Program-made: the position numbers and the translations under genes
Assembly (NCBI GenBank): GCA_021014325.1
Contig: CM037473.1
Location: forward strand, 9,007,501 to 9,071,500
DNA from: Plazaster borealis
Taxonomy: Eukaryota > Echinodermata > Asteroidea > Forcipulatida > Labidiasteridae
Direction: 5' to 3'
DNA length: 64,000 nucleotides
The notes under the pieces: model-generated
Seen by the model: only the letters and a program-made list of their open reading frames with translations
Database searches by the model: none
What the model was told of the DNA's origin: nothing
Shown: piece after piece, positions 21,601 to 30,400 of the stretch
Position numbering within the stretch: the first letter of the stretch is position 1
Layout: each line of letters opens with the position of its first letter

Positions 21601-24600
21601 GATAGGGTCATCAAGGTCAAGGGTCAAAGGCATGAGAATTCATAGTTGTTTCTCCCATTCGAATACTTTGTGAATATATCACCCTAAATCTTAATTTGAC
21701 CAAACACTTCAAATAGCTAGAAGCAAAATCATTTTTCTGAAATTCAAACAAAATTTAATTGAGGATCTTAGTAACTGAAACTTCCTTCTTGTAGGGGCAA
21801 GGCAGTTTTTTCCTTTGTAAAGGGCACCTCGATATTTGAGGGAGTTGTAAACTAGCACTGAAACATTTCCAGGGCTTGAATTTTACGCTGGACCGCAGGC
21901 CCAAGTCCAGTGATTTCAGCAATGGGCCAGCAAATCCAGGACCGGACAAGTCCGGCGGTCTTGTGTTTTTCAATTGAATAATAACACCTCATTGTGTAAT
22001 ATCTTAAATTTAAAAAAATGATGTTTAAATGTTGACTCTGAGTCTCTTAAATATCTCTCTATTCTGATGAGTATTGAAGTGTACTTACTCATAAAACAAA
22101 TGAGATCAATCTTCTCTTAGTGCTTGTTCAAATAAAAACAGTTGTCATGTTAAACTTTGTAGAAAGTACTTTCTCATTTAGATTCTTGTCTTGTAAAGTA
22201 AGTTCTAGTCCTGTGAAAATGTTGAGCTACAAGCCCTGAAGTAGCCCTGCAGTCTTGTGGAATTTTTCACCAACTTTGAGCCCTGATTTCAAAGGGCACC
22301 AAGGCAATGACAAAGAGTTATGGAGGCAATTGCCTCTGTTGCCTCCTTGAAGTATCATGCCCAAGCACTGCACCGTTTACAGCAAAACTTGCGTGCAACT
22401 TCTTGTAAGGGCAAGCAAGTTTTGCAGAGGGCACCTCTATGAGGTAGATTTAAGGTTTTTTTCAAAAAACATTTCAAAGGGCACAAAGGCAATAAATGAA
22501 CCATTGAGGCAATTGCCCCTGTTGTATCTTTGTATCTGCCATGAGTTCCAAATCATTTACAGCATAACTGGCCTGCAACTTCGTTTTTGTAAGGGCAAGG
22601 CACTTCCTTTGTAAAGGGCACCTCTTTTAGGTAAATGTAAATGACTACTGGAACAAATCAAATGGCACCAAGGCAATGACCAGGACCATTGGGGCAATTG
22701 CCTCTGTTAAGTTTCAGACCTGAGGAGTGAGGACTAGACCATTTACAGCATAACTGGCCTTCAACTTTTCTTGTTATAAGGGCAAGGGAGTTTTCCCATT
22801 GATCATGTAAATGTTGTACTTGGACACTTCATCAAAGGTCACCAAGACAATGACCGAGCCGTTTAGGCAATTGCCTCTGTTGTATCTGTGTATCGGGCCT
22901 GAGTACCAAACCATTTACAGCATAACTGGCCTGCAACTTCCTTTTTGTAAGGGCAAGGCACTTCCTTTGTAAAGGGCACCTCTTTTAGGTAAATGTAAAT
23001 GACTACTGGAACAAATCAAAGGGCACCAAGGCAATGACCAGGACCATTGGGGCAATTGCCTCTGTTAAGTTTCAGACCTGAGGAGTGAGGACTAGACCAT
23101 TTATAGCATAACTGGCCTTCAACTTTTCTTGTTATAAGGGCAAGGGAGACACTTCATCAAAGGGCACCAAGGCAATGACGGAGCCGTTTAGGCAATTGCC
23201 TCTGTTGTATCTGTGTATCGGGCCTGAGTACCAAACCATTTACAGCATAACTGGCCTGCAACTTCCTTTTTGTAAGGGCAAGGCACTTCCTTTGTAAAGG
23301 GCACCTTTTTTAGGTAAAGGTAAATTACTACTGGAGCTAGTCAAAGGGCACCAAGGCAATGACCAGGACCATTGAGGCAATTGCCTCTGTTGCCTCTGTG
23401 AAGTTTCAGACCTGAGGACTAAACCATGTACAGCATAACTGGCCATCAACTTTCCTTCTTATAAGGAAGGGCAAGGGAGTTTTCCCATTGTTAAGGGTAC
23501 GTCTACGGTCTATGAGGTTAATGTAAATTGTTGTACTTGGACACTTCAAAGGGCACCAAGGCAATGACCCAGGGCATGGAGGCAATTGCCTCTGTGAAGT
23601 ATCCGGCCTGAGTAGTAAACCGTTTACACTCAACCCAAGTGGACTCTAGAACTTGGCTTTAGAACTTCTGGCTTAGAACTTCTGGCTTTAGAACTCTATC
23701 TAAGGGAACAAGAGACTTGAAAAGGATACAAGGTTCTGACTGTCTGAAGGAGATGGCTCTGGGTCTGGACTCCTCTTCTCTGGTCTTGTTGGGAAAGAGA
23801 CGGCTGACAGGGGGGACACTCTTTAAGGGAGGCCGAGGGGGACCCGTCTTCCGGGGGGTCGGCCCTCTATGCTAAAATGGGAAAACAGTTTAAAACAATT
23901 ATATAATGATGAGAACTTTGTTCAAATGAGCAGAAGACAATAAGTTTTTCAAGTTTGATAAACCCAGTTGGTGTCAATTTTGCATAATTGACATAGTTAA
24001 TTTAAGTTGCCTTTTTGTGTTGTTATGAAATGTAAACCTTATTAATTTTGTATTAAGAAAAACAAAACTGCATATGATAGGTCAAACATAGTACCAACTC
24101 AATCTCAGTTCTTGAGACTGAGGTCTTGAGACTGATAAAAATATGCCCTGGAAACAACAGATTTCTTATGTTTGCAACAAAATATCCAAAGCTGAATATA
24201 TTTTTAATAAAACCAACAGACTTATGAGGATTAAAGATAGTATTTCTATCTACAATGCATTGGTTAATTCGCATTTAAATAACAGGGTCTCTGCATGGGG
24301 TGGTTTGTTTGGAATGTATCCATATTTATTAGATAGAATTGTTTCACTTCAAAAGAAATGCATTAGGAATGCCTGCCATGTCAAATGTAATGGCAATCTT
24401 CACTTCTTTGTTTTAAGTTTAAAATTCTTAAGTTCAAAGAAGTTTATAATGCAGGCCTAAAATTTCATCTTTGAAGGGGCAAGGCCATTTTCATTTTGCA
24501 AAGGGCACTTCCATTGGAAAATCTTAAAGTCAATGGGAAACTTTTAAAGGGGCACCAAGGCCAAGACCAGGGGCAACAGAGGCCATGGCCTCCATGGCCT

Positions 24601-25819
24601 CTGTGTAATTCTAGGCCTGATATTGTTCAGACTGCTTCACTCTATTATGATTATTTTCATAAATTCCTAAAAAACGTAAGTAAGTTATCCACAGCTGACT
24701 GGACGTGCACAGCAGACACAGACAACAATTGAAGTAAAAGATTCTCAATGCTCTATATGGTCCAGAATTTGATACAAAATGCAACAAGATGCTTTCAAGT
24801 GAGGGGCAATTCTACGGTAACTCGCGTTACATTTAATGGGTAGTTCCATGAATGTTTGGGCTGGTATTCTTTTATTTTGAGGTCAGATAGAATTTCTCTG
24901 AGGAAAATTATAAGAGTTATGATTAACAACCCGGCCCCCCAAAAAAATGTTTAAACACCTTTTGTCTTCTTTTAGCAACACCTTTATTTTCGGTAACTCA
25001 TGTTACATAAAAAGGACATAGCATAAAAACACATCAGCTATGTTTTCAAATTCTCCTCAAACTGGGCAACCCTGATGGAAACTTTTCTGTGTTTCTACGA
25101 CATCAGGCATGTATGATGCATGATTACATTCAAATAATAACAAAACTATTGATACAAAAACAGAAAGGACCTCTAATGTCGGTAACTCGCGTTACGGTAA
25201 CTCGCGATACAGCTTGTCTGCGAAAAAACAAAGCCTCATTACATGCATATCTAAAGTTCATGTCAAGTTTGCAACATGTACTACATAAAACAAATTGATA
25301 ACAAGTAGGATTACCCACTTATGTAACTACTAACTAACTCATCCAGCTACACACTGGCATACATGTCCGTATATACAGTATAAGTATGGTGCACGTACAA
25401 CTTATGTACATTTATGTTGTGAACAAAATGTTGGATGCATCCAGTATGATTCCATTGGATATTCCGACCAGCTGTACACTACACTTCCAAAGTAAATGGA
25501 ATTTGTATTGAAAAACTGCATCAAACTGGTGGTAACTCGCGTTACCTACGGTAACTCGAGTTAGGCCAAATAAAATAAAAAACATGTTTAGCGTCCTGCC
25601 TTTTTGAAAAAAGGAAGGAGGAGGGCCTTTTTTTTTCTTTTCTTTTTTTTTTTTTCAAAATGGCCGCCCGACAAGTTTTTCGAGACAACCAACCGGCTAT
25701 TTTTTTTCAAGATGGTGGCTTTTTTTGTTGTTTTTTTTTGTGTTAAAAATTAAAAAAATCTTATTTATTTATTAAATTATTAAAAAAAAATAAAATAAAA
25801 TAAAAAATTTTTTTTTTTT

Positions 25820-25864
<45 letters not shown>

Positions 25865-26583
25865 AAGGATGGGCGCTAAACTAAAAAGTTTTTTATTTGG
25901 CCTTACATGGTAACTCGTGTTCCAGCATTTAGATGCATATTTTTTAAATATAGGGATGAATTAGCAGAAAATGGCATCATAGGAAGTTAAAGTATTGGGT
26001 TTAATTAGAAAATAATGAATCTCACCATTTTATTTAGTTCAGAAAAATTATTAGAGGAAAAAATAGGTGTTTCGGTAACTCGCGTTACAATGTCTCTAAT
26101 GCATAATATTCCCAAGCGTAGAATTAAGCAGCGATGAAATATCAACTTTCTTTCTGGGCAGGCAAGAAACATGACTTATAACAATATAATTAATCATTTA
26201 GCTTGGTTTTGTTCCATTATTTACTTTAAAATATCATATCACTTCTAATTACCATTTTTTCATGGATTTTTTGCACAAATTGTCCTTAAAACAATTTTGC
26301 TCATATTTTGAAAAATCTTAAAGCTTTTAAAAAAAGAAATTCACAATGCAAAACTGTAGTGCCTAAACTTTCATTTCTTGAAGTTGAAATTTTCATGCAA
26401 TGTCCACCTTTCCATGGAATTGCCCATAGGAATATTTACCTTCTTTTGAGAAAACGTAGTCTCCTCTTTGAGGAACTTTGGGGTTGGTCTTGGACTCTTG
26501 AAGCCATTTGATCTGAGAGAGGACTCCAGATTGGCTTGCAGCCTCATTTCTCCCTTGTCTGGTTTCAGTATCAAAGAATCCAT
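9696..26583 (-). CDS. PKMYT1: Membrane-associated CDK1-inhibitory kinase Myt1 (PKMYT1), complete, 13 coding exons
   Basis: Exons, in order on the minus strand: 26583-26440, 23871-23730, 21598-21495, 20398-20316, 18798-18673, 17825-17750, 17537-17415, 16760-16669, 15972-15866, 15211-15066, 13211-13049, 11705-11588, 9837-9696. All phases match and give 521 residues, close to the vertebrate length. Wee1/Myt1 kinases phosphorylate CDK1 on Thr14/Tyr15 at Golgi/ER membranes to hold G2. Visible features: the Pro-rich N-terminus with RPRAISFR; the glycine loop LGEGSFGEV (about 123-131); YAVKRS with catalytic Lys146; the Myt1-type loop HLDIKPDN (Asp239, in place of HRD); DFG at 257; [21 protein letters not shown]; a hydrophobic segment at 382-404 in its own exon; a tail with PLRLSF and EPKNLMQ, possible cyclin-docking motifs. 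The donor after exon 2 (GTATCC) is weak. The 3' end is uncertain, because CAG before VNKH-stop is also a donor-like site. A 5' UTR acceptor lies at 26599. Confidence 0.93.
9850..10270 (-). mobile_element. SINE (tRNA-Lys-like head) copies, minus strand, PKMYT1 intron
   Basis: Two heads read on the minus strand as GGGCTAGATAGCTCAGTTGG and GGGCTAGATAGCTTAGTTGG (ends near 10004 and 10058). The shared 3' part contains GTTTCCCTTGTGGTTTATTA and TTTTCTTTGTTCAACCCC. Other copies are at 11770, 39000, 42632 and 57424. These are tRNA-derived repeats rather than functional tRNA genes. Confidence 0.72.
10555..10790 (-). mobile_element. SINE-like repeat with inverted ATTACTCGGGTGGGATT ends
   Basis: It contains the blocks read on the minus strand as GGACTCGGGGGGAAAGTACT and TAAACATATCGGTGTAGGGG, shared with 12030-12260. 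A short palindrome is formed by ATTACTCGGGTGGGATT (near 10677) and AATCCCACCCGAGTAAT (near 10783). It is flanked by (AAT)n microsatellites at 10527-10547 and 10784-10830. Confidence 0.6.
10835..11020 (+). pseudogene. Non-LTR retrotransposon ORF fragment
   Basis: The plus-strand frame reads [19 protein letters not shown] then [20 protein letters not shown], a block I know from the C-terminal part of LINE-type ORFs and host-gene chimeras in invertebrate genomes. It is truncated on both sides and lies in a PKMYT1 intron. Confidence 0.65.
11770..11915 (+). mobile_element. SINE with tRNA-like head, plus strand
   Basis: The head GGGCTAGATAGCTCAGTTGG (A box) and GGTTGCAGGTTCAAGTC (B box) are followed by AATTTTTCTTTGTTCAACCC and CAGTTTCCCTTGTGGTTTAT. 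It lies about 65 bp upstream of PKMYT1 exon 12 on the opposite strand. Confidence 0.78.
12030..12260 (-). mobile_element. tRNA-derived SINE, minus strand
   Basis: The minus-strand head contains GGGCGAGTGGTTCAAGATG and GTTTGGGTTTGAATCCC. The body includes a G-run (the plus-strand C-run near 12115-12132) and CACACATCGGTGTTGGGTAA. It is related to 10555-10790. Confidence 0.65.
12648..13000 (-). mobile_element. tRNA-derived SINE, minus strand, next to a PKMYT1 exon
   Basis: It is a near match to 7018-7372, with TGGCCAACTGGTTTAGAGC and GTGTGGGTTCGAATCCC on the minus strand and an (AAT) tail near 12650. It ends about 50 bp beyond the donor of the transmembrane exon (13049). Confidence 0.75.
13625..13675 (+). 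CDS. Possible first coding exon of a THAP-domain protein
   Basis: ATG begins the peptide [17 protein letters not shown], followed by a GT donor (GTCAGT). It matches the usual start of a THAP zinc finger (M-P-x-x-C-x4-C), in which the first two zinc ligands precede an intron. The second half of the finger (C-x2-H and the AVPTIF-like end) was not found downstream within the intron. It may be the only surviving exon of a gene or of a P-element-like transposon, since P-type transposases carry THAP domains. The assignment rests on 17 residues. Confidence 0.4.
13677..14066 (-). CDS. Open frame of 129 codons in the CpG island, unidentified
   Basis: I do not recognise this frame. It is open from 14066 to the TGA at 13677 and reads [20 protein letters not shown] near its start and [17 protein letters not shown] at its end. 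It is rich in Arg, Asp and Thr, with a block [16 protein letters not shown]. An AG precedes the open stretch (14067-14068), so it could be an internal or last exon rather than an ATG-started gene. The high CG content makes long chance frames more likely, so coding status is uncertain. It ends just beside the donor of the THAP-like exon on the other strand. Confidence 0.3.
   Translation of the reverse strand, partial: SGPVHYVWVPDQYDAFSYSDVTQCNPRRVYSRRLYEVFTGPELSHALFYVLKNGRYEHGHITRTRIIEVFKRPRDDKSDRRAAARHTAQVDPNTRNMFAAVLKTMSDRTTLPSMPVTAYIRDLQETNAN
14290..14545 (-). mobile_element. SINE body fragment, minus strand
   Basis: It shares blocks with other tRNA-SINE copies: the plus-strand AAACCAAGGATGCCTC, GAACCAGAAACACCGGG and CCGAAGGACAAAGCAA match the reverse complement of 17060-17310. 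The tRNA head is not clear. Confidence 0.6.
14870..15051. mobile_element. GGGCCCAATTTC MITE 14 bp from a PKMYT1 splice donor
   Basis: The left end GGGCCCAATTTCATAGAG and the right end TTCTATGAAGTTGAGCCC are inverted. The right end stops about 14 bases from the last base of PKMYT1 exon 10 (15066). A half copy lies just to the left (14845-14869). Confidence 0.75.
16976..17340 (+). mobile_element. tRNA-derived SINE, plus strand
   Basis: The head GTTGTGGCCGAACGGTTAAG (A box) is followed by GTATGGGTTTGAGTTCTGG (B box) and the family block TTGAGCAAGATACTTTACC. It ends GAGGCATCCTTGGTTTCATT with an (AAT)n tail, close to PKMYT1 exon 7. Same family: 29989-30335 (+). Confidence 0.78.
18420..18622 (-). 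mobile_element. tRNA-derived SINE, minus strand
   Basis: The minus strand reads GTGTCGTGGCAGAGCGGTC and GTGTGGGTTTGAATCCCGG, then GCAAGGCACTTAACC. It lies about 50 bp past the donor of PKMYT1 exon 5 (18673). Confidence 0.7.
18847..19579. mobile_element. Two TTAA-flanked MITEs sharing one TTAA
   Basis: The first (18847-19207) has inverted ends AGGCAGGGTATACTTT and AAAAGTACACCCTGCCT. The second (19212-19579) has AGGCACTGGACACTATT and GGTGTCCAGTGTCT. TTAA is present at 18843, 19208 and 19580. The interior contains GGTGTATCTCAACATATGCA-type sequence common to the whole family. Confidence 0.82.
20500..20735 (-). mobile_element. tRNA-derived SINE, minus strand
   Basis: The minus strand carries GTGTCATGGCCGCTACTAG, a tail of TTGTGTCTTTGAGC and GGGTACCTGTGAGGGTAGA. 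The B box is degraded. Confidence 0.6.
20865..21115 (+). mobile_element. tRNA-derived SINE, plus strand
   Basis: It reads GTCATGGCCGAGTGGTCCAG, then GGTATGGGTTTCAATCCCAG, CCTTGAGCAAGACTATAATT and AATGGGTACCTGTGAAA. It is a copy of the same broad SINE group, arranged head to head with 20500-20735. Confidence 0.68.
21210..21348. repeat. Short relative of the GACTGTGCAAGTCT MITE
   Basis: The ends TGGACTGTGCAAATCTCAT and GCCTGAGACTTGCACGGTCT are inverted and resemble the ends of the 9085-9660 element, with a much shorter interior. Confidence 0.55.
21870..22285. mobile_element. MITE with CAGGGCTTG ends and ATTTC target duplication (copy 2)
   Basis: The element starts CAGGGCTTGAATTTTACG and ends TTTGAGCCCTG, flanked by ATTTC at 21865-21869 and 22286-22290. 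It matches 5192-5529 along most of its length and is inserted into a unit of the neighbouring tandem repeat. Confidence 0.8.
22286..23625. repeat. Tandem array, ~150-185-bp units with GAGGCAATTGCCTC palindrome
   Basis: At least eight units share the order TTACAGCATAACTGGCC, TAAGGGCAAGG, TTTGTAAAGGGCACC, AAGGGCACCAAGGCAATGAC and GGCAATTGCCTCTGTT. The last block recurs near 22326, 22504, 22690, 22864, 23048, 23190, 23378 and 23578. A further unit precedes the MITE (21790-21864). A single dispersed relative sits at 24452-24619. The array lies in the PKMYT1 intron between 21598 and 23730. Confidence 0.85.
24143..24452 (+). pseudogene. Non-LTR retrotransposon reverse-transcriptase C-terminal fragment
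   Basis: The frame reads [38 protein letters not shown] and [16 protein letters not shown], the usual post-catalytic region of LINE reverse transcriptases (IYNALVxPHLxYCxxVWG; LQKKxIR). The catalytic YADD region is absent. A 168-bp repeat (24452-24619) interrupts it; possible continuation reads [12 protein letters not shown]. Confidence 0.75.
24452..24619. mobile_element. Dispersed single copy of the tandem-array unit
   Basis: It is bounded by CAGGCCTAAAATTT and AATTCTAGGCCTG inverted ends and contains AAGGGGCAAGGCCATTTT, GGGGCACCAAGGCCAAGACC and GGCCATGGCCTCCATGGCC. The shared interior with 22286-23625 suggests that the array grew from such an element. Confidence 0.6.
24816..26087. repeat. 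Cluster of eight GGTAACTCGCGTTAC motifs
   Basis: Near-palindromic 15-mers lie at 24816, 24992 (TCATG variant), 25181, 25196 (ending CGATAC), 25531, 25550 (TCGAGTTA), 25909 (TCGTGTTCC) and 26073. Two pairs are adjacent or almost so. Spacing is otherwise irregular and the intervening DNA shows no shared unit, so this is not an ordinary satellite. It lies in PKMYT1 intron 1 of the coding part. Confidence 0.75.
25564..25902. mobile_element. AT-rich MITE with GGCCAAATAAAA ends, TTA target duplication
   Basis: The left end GGCCAAATAAAATAAAAAAC mirrors the right end GTTTTTTATTTGGCC. The next block (TTTAGCGTCCTGCC versus GGATGGGCGCTAAA) is also inverted. It is flanked by TTA at 25561-25563 and 25903-25905. 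The interior is poly-T and poly-A, including a run of 40 or more A near 25820. Confidence 0.78.
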
Positions 26584-26598
26584 GGACTAAAGTCGCTT

Positions 26599-27496
26599 CT
26601 GTATGAAAAAGGTTTATATTAAAGATTAAGAACTGAATTTACACTCCTTGACAAAGTTTTAGCCAGGATTTGGTAAAAGGGTGTCAAATATTTGCTGGAA
26701 AATTTAAAAACTTGTTCACTTACAATACATTACATGTTATTGTTAATGACGGATAAAACAGGGTGTCTGAATTTATAACAGGGTGTCCAAATTTAAAACA
26801 GGGTGTCCTAAAGACACCCAGACACTGGCTAACACTATGCTGCTTGATTTGAAATCGGACCAGCAAATTTACAAAAAACATCCTATGGAAACATCACACC
26901 AACTTTTGTAAAGAAGACAATACAATAAATTAAGAAATTTCAGTTTTAGACTTTGGGAGAAAAACCCCAAAGAAGGAAAACCCACGCGCAGTGAGGTAGG
27001 GACTGAAAACCCAATCAACATGCAAGGCTTCAGTCTGGGTATCCAACCGGGGTCCACAGTCGAAGACAGGCAGGGACAGAAAGCTCTGATCTGAGCCAAC
27101 CCTGACTGCCCTAAAAAGTTAATAAACACGGCAGGGCAAGAACAACAAACATAAACAGTCGAGTTGGAGTTAACATTAATTACTATACCCTAATCCTTAG
27201 CCCAGCATGCCCAGGTTGGACTCCTCCGTTGCATATGATAGTGCATGACAGTGCAACACTACTACACTCATGACACTGGCGTCCCACACCAGCTGACCAG
27301 TTGACCAGGGGGAACGACCAGGGAAACCTTACCTAACATTGCCAATCCTGGGCTATCGCTACTTCTGTAAATGAAACCTTTCTTTCTTGCCTTTAGCCTA
27401 CTTACCAATCGGTCATCATTCATAATCATAGATACATCATACAGAAGGTATAGACTCAGTCAGTGTGTTAGACATGCATGTAGAAATTGGTTAGGT
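26599..27496. other. Upstream region of PKMYT1, no exon identified
   Basis: A 5' UTR portion of PKMYT1 exon 2 ends at 26598 after a CATACAG acceptor, so at least one upstream non-coding exon should lie to the right. I could not place it. A repeat fragment at about 26940-27060 resembles 280-350 (GGTAGGGACTGAAAACCCAA). Confidence 0.4.
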
Positions 27497-30400
27497 ATGG
27501 TATGCAGTTCCAGTGTGCAAGGCTCTTCCGTTCAGTGTAACAATACTCGACTCAATGGTAAGTACATGAAGTAAGTGAAGTAAATTTCTGAACGAGACGT
27601 AGAGACGACGGACGTATACTGTGTGTGATATCGATAGGCAGAGGGGTGTTTTGGAAAATTTCGCGCGCCGCTTGCTGAAAAAAATACCGCCCTCAAGTGA
27701 CCAATAATATATAATCTTGTTAAACGAGCGAAAGCAATTCGTTGTTTTTGTGATTGTGTCAGATTGTGGGCTATTGCTTACATATTATGACATCATTATA
27801 TATAGCCTGAAGAAATATCGGTCGATCCACCTCTTAACTGTCTTCATATCCATTCCGTAGCCGGTCAAGGAAGTCCACTGGATCCGACTCAATAGAATTA
27901 AGAGATTATTGAGATTGGCCAATAAATGTCCAAGTTCATGGTCTTTGTTTCCTCAGTGTGATCTGTAAACTCAACACTTTTTTATGCACAACCATATGGC
28001 GCTCCAGAGGTGTTTGTAATTTTGGACCTTTCCACACCACTATGAAGGGATTGCATTTAGCAACCTTTTTTATTTTACCATCATTGGAAAGATCTGATAT
28101 TTCTCTTTCCAACCATTGTAAAGTTGGGTGTGGAGGGTGAACATGGACTAAACTACAGATAGCCTTTTACTCTGGCTTGAGTGTTTTTTTGTGTGTAAGC
28201 TTAGGCGACAAAAGTCGCCTATGGTAAGGGAAGGGTTTTACCATTTAACAGCCCCAAATGGCGACTTTAATCGACTGTGCACTCGGCTGTACCCAGCTTG
28301 AGCCCCAATGGCCACTTTTAGTCGACTACACAAGCATCTAATTCCACGCTCCGAGACTTTCAAACTGCCATCTCAAGTCAGATTGTTAGACACTAGGCCC
28401 TAAAACATCATTTAGGAAGGAATGACACACTTATTTTCAATTTTGTTTGTTTAATGTTAGATCATTCTTTTTCTGATATTATGGTTTGATGCTTGTCTTA
28501 GCACTGTGATCTTTATGAAATTGATAACTTATTAATGAATACCCGGAACAGTTTATCCATTCTGGTTGGTGGAGGAGATCACGGCCATGTTTAAACGTTC
28601 AATATAAACACGTTGAGAAGTGTTTAAACATTGTTATTGATTTTTTGAAACTTATTGTTCAGATGGGGAGAGTATTTTGTTTAATTTGTTTTACTCGCTT
28701 GTGTGGGGTAGTCATCAAACATTCATTAAATTACTAGGTTTAAAAAAATAATAATCATTAACGAAATAAACAAACAAGCATAGGCCTACTGCCCTTTAAC
28801 TGACTGTTTGTGAACATTGCATTTGAAAGTGATTATCAAAGATAAAATCTTGTACAATATTATGTTATCTTCTTTTGACAAATTTAAGGGTATGTTAAAA
28901 TAACCTTTAGGCTACATCTAAAAATATTATAATGCCTTCGTTCTTTTGTAAATACAACTCGTTTACTAGGAGATGTCGGCAGAGCATTTCGTTAAGTTCA
29001 GTGGCACTTTATAGACGTAAAATAAACCTCAATTGAAACCAGTTTGAGCGAATGTTGACTTGAGCGGCACTATACAATGTCAAGAGGTAAATTACATCTC
29101 GTTGCGAAACTTTCAAAACTTCTTGTTTTCATAATTGACATCATTTGACGACGAATCTTTGTAACAGTCAAAGGTTAACGCCACGATGAAATTCAGTCTC
29201 TGCTTCATTGACGCCTGGTCAAGTTAAACTCACTAATAATAGGCCCAACACGTACTCAGTGATATACATTCTTGTCTACGGCCGACTTAATAAATATAGT
29301 TTTTAGAGTTTGTGGAAAAAATAGTAGGCCCTACGCAGAAAATAACTTTGTTTGCTGATTTTGCTAAACTATACCATATCGTCCGTTCCGGAAGGTAAGT
29401 GTTACAGCTCACAGTATCTGACCGATGGTAGCATATTAGCAGCCCGACCAATTGGTGCCCGATATGGGGCATGGTGTACCCCCCCCCCCTATTGTGTCTT
29501 CATTGTGTGCTTGGAATCTCAGGAATTCTTTTGAGGATTTTAGGGGGGGAGTTCTATACAAGAGGAAAATAGTGTGTTATAGTATGGGAACATTGGGGGA
29601 ACCCTCTGCCCCATATCGGGCAGGCTATAAGCCCGACAGTAGGGCGTAGGTAATATAAATATAATTTTTTAAATTGAAAGTTTGTGATCCGTAATATGAA
29701 CTTTCCCAAATAGCCTACAATTCGACAGTTATTTACCAATTCTATCCTCATCAGCAGATTACAAGAAATTCGACAATGACTCCGGTGAGGCTGTCCTCAT
29801 GGGTTCTCGTGCCTCAGGGGGCCAGGTCGAGTCTTTTTCGGCAACGTTCCCTGTGGTGAACTATCCGGTCCTACCCACCGCTCCTCCGCTCATTGACCCT
29901 CAAAGAGGTTGGTATCTCTTCTTCACTTTTGACGGTATACTTTTGAGTGTATAATCTTTTTACGAACAGCCATCAAAATTTGGCGTGTGTGTTGTGGCCA
30001 AGCCGGTTTAAGAGCACCGGACACGAGCTCTGGTGTTTCTGATCAGCGGAGTGTGGGTTCGAGTCCTCTGGTCGTAGCACTTGTGTCTTTGAGAAAGATA
30101 CTATAATTATTGTCTTTGTCCTTCGGGTGGGACATTAAGCCGTAGGTCATGTGTACTATAGGATTGATATGGTGCACGCAAAAGAACACAGAACACTCGT
30201 GGGAGAGTAGGGTTAACCCCGTGTTTCTGCATGGTTCACATTATACAAGAACCTTAGTTTAAGTTTCCCTCAGCGAGCTACTGTGATTAAGTTCTCTCAT
30301 GAGGCATCCTTGGTTTTATTACTAGAAATATTTAATACAAATAAATATAGGCCTATAATATGAAATATATAATGTAAGAAATGATAATGACGGACACTTA

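Noticed and set aside
23240..23633. Minus-strand open frames rich in Leu/Pro
   Set aside because: They are frames through the tandem repeat array in a PKMYT1 intron.
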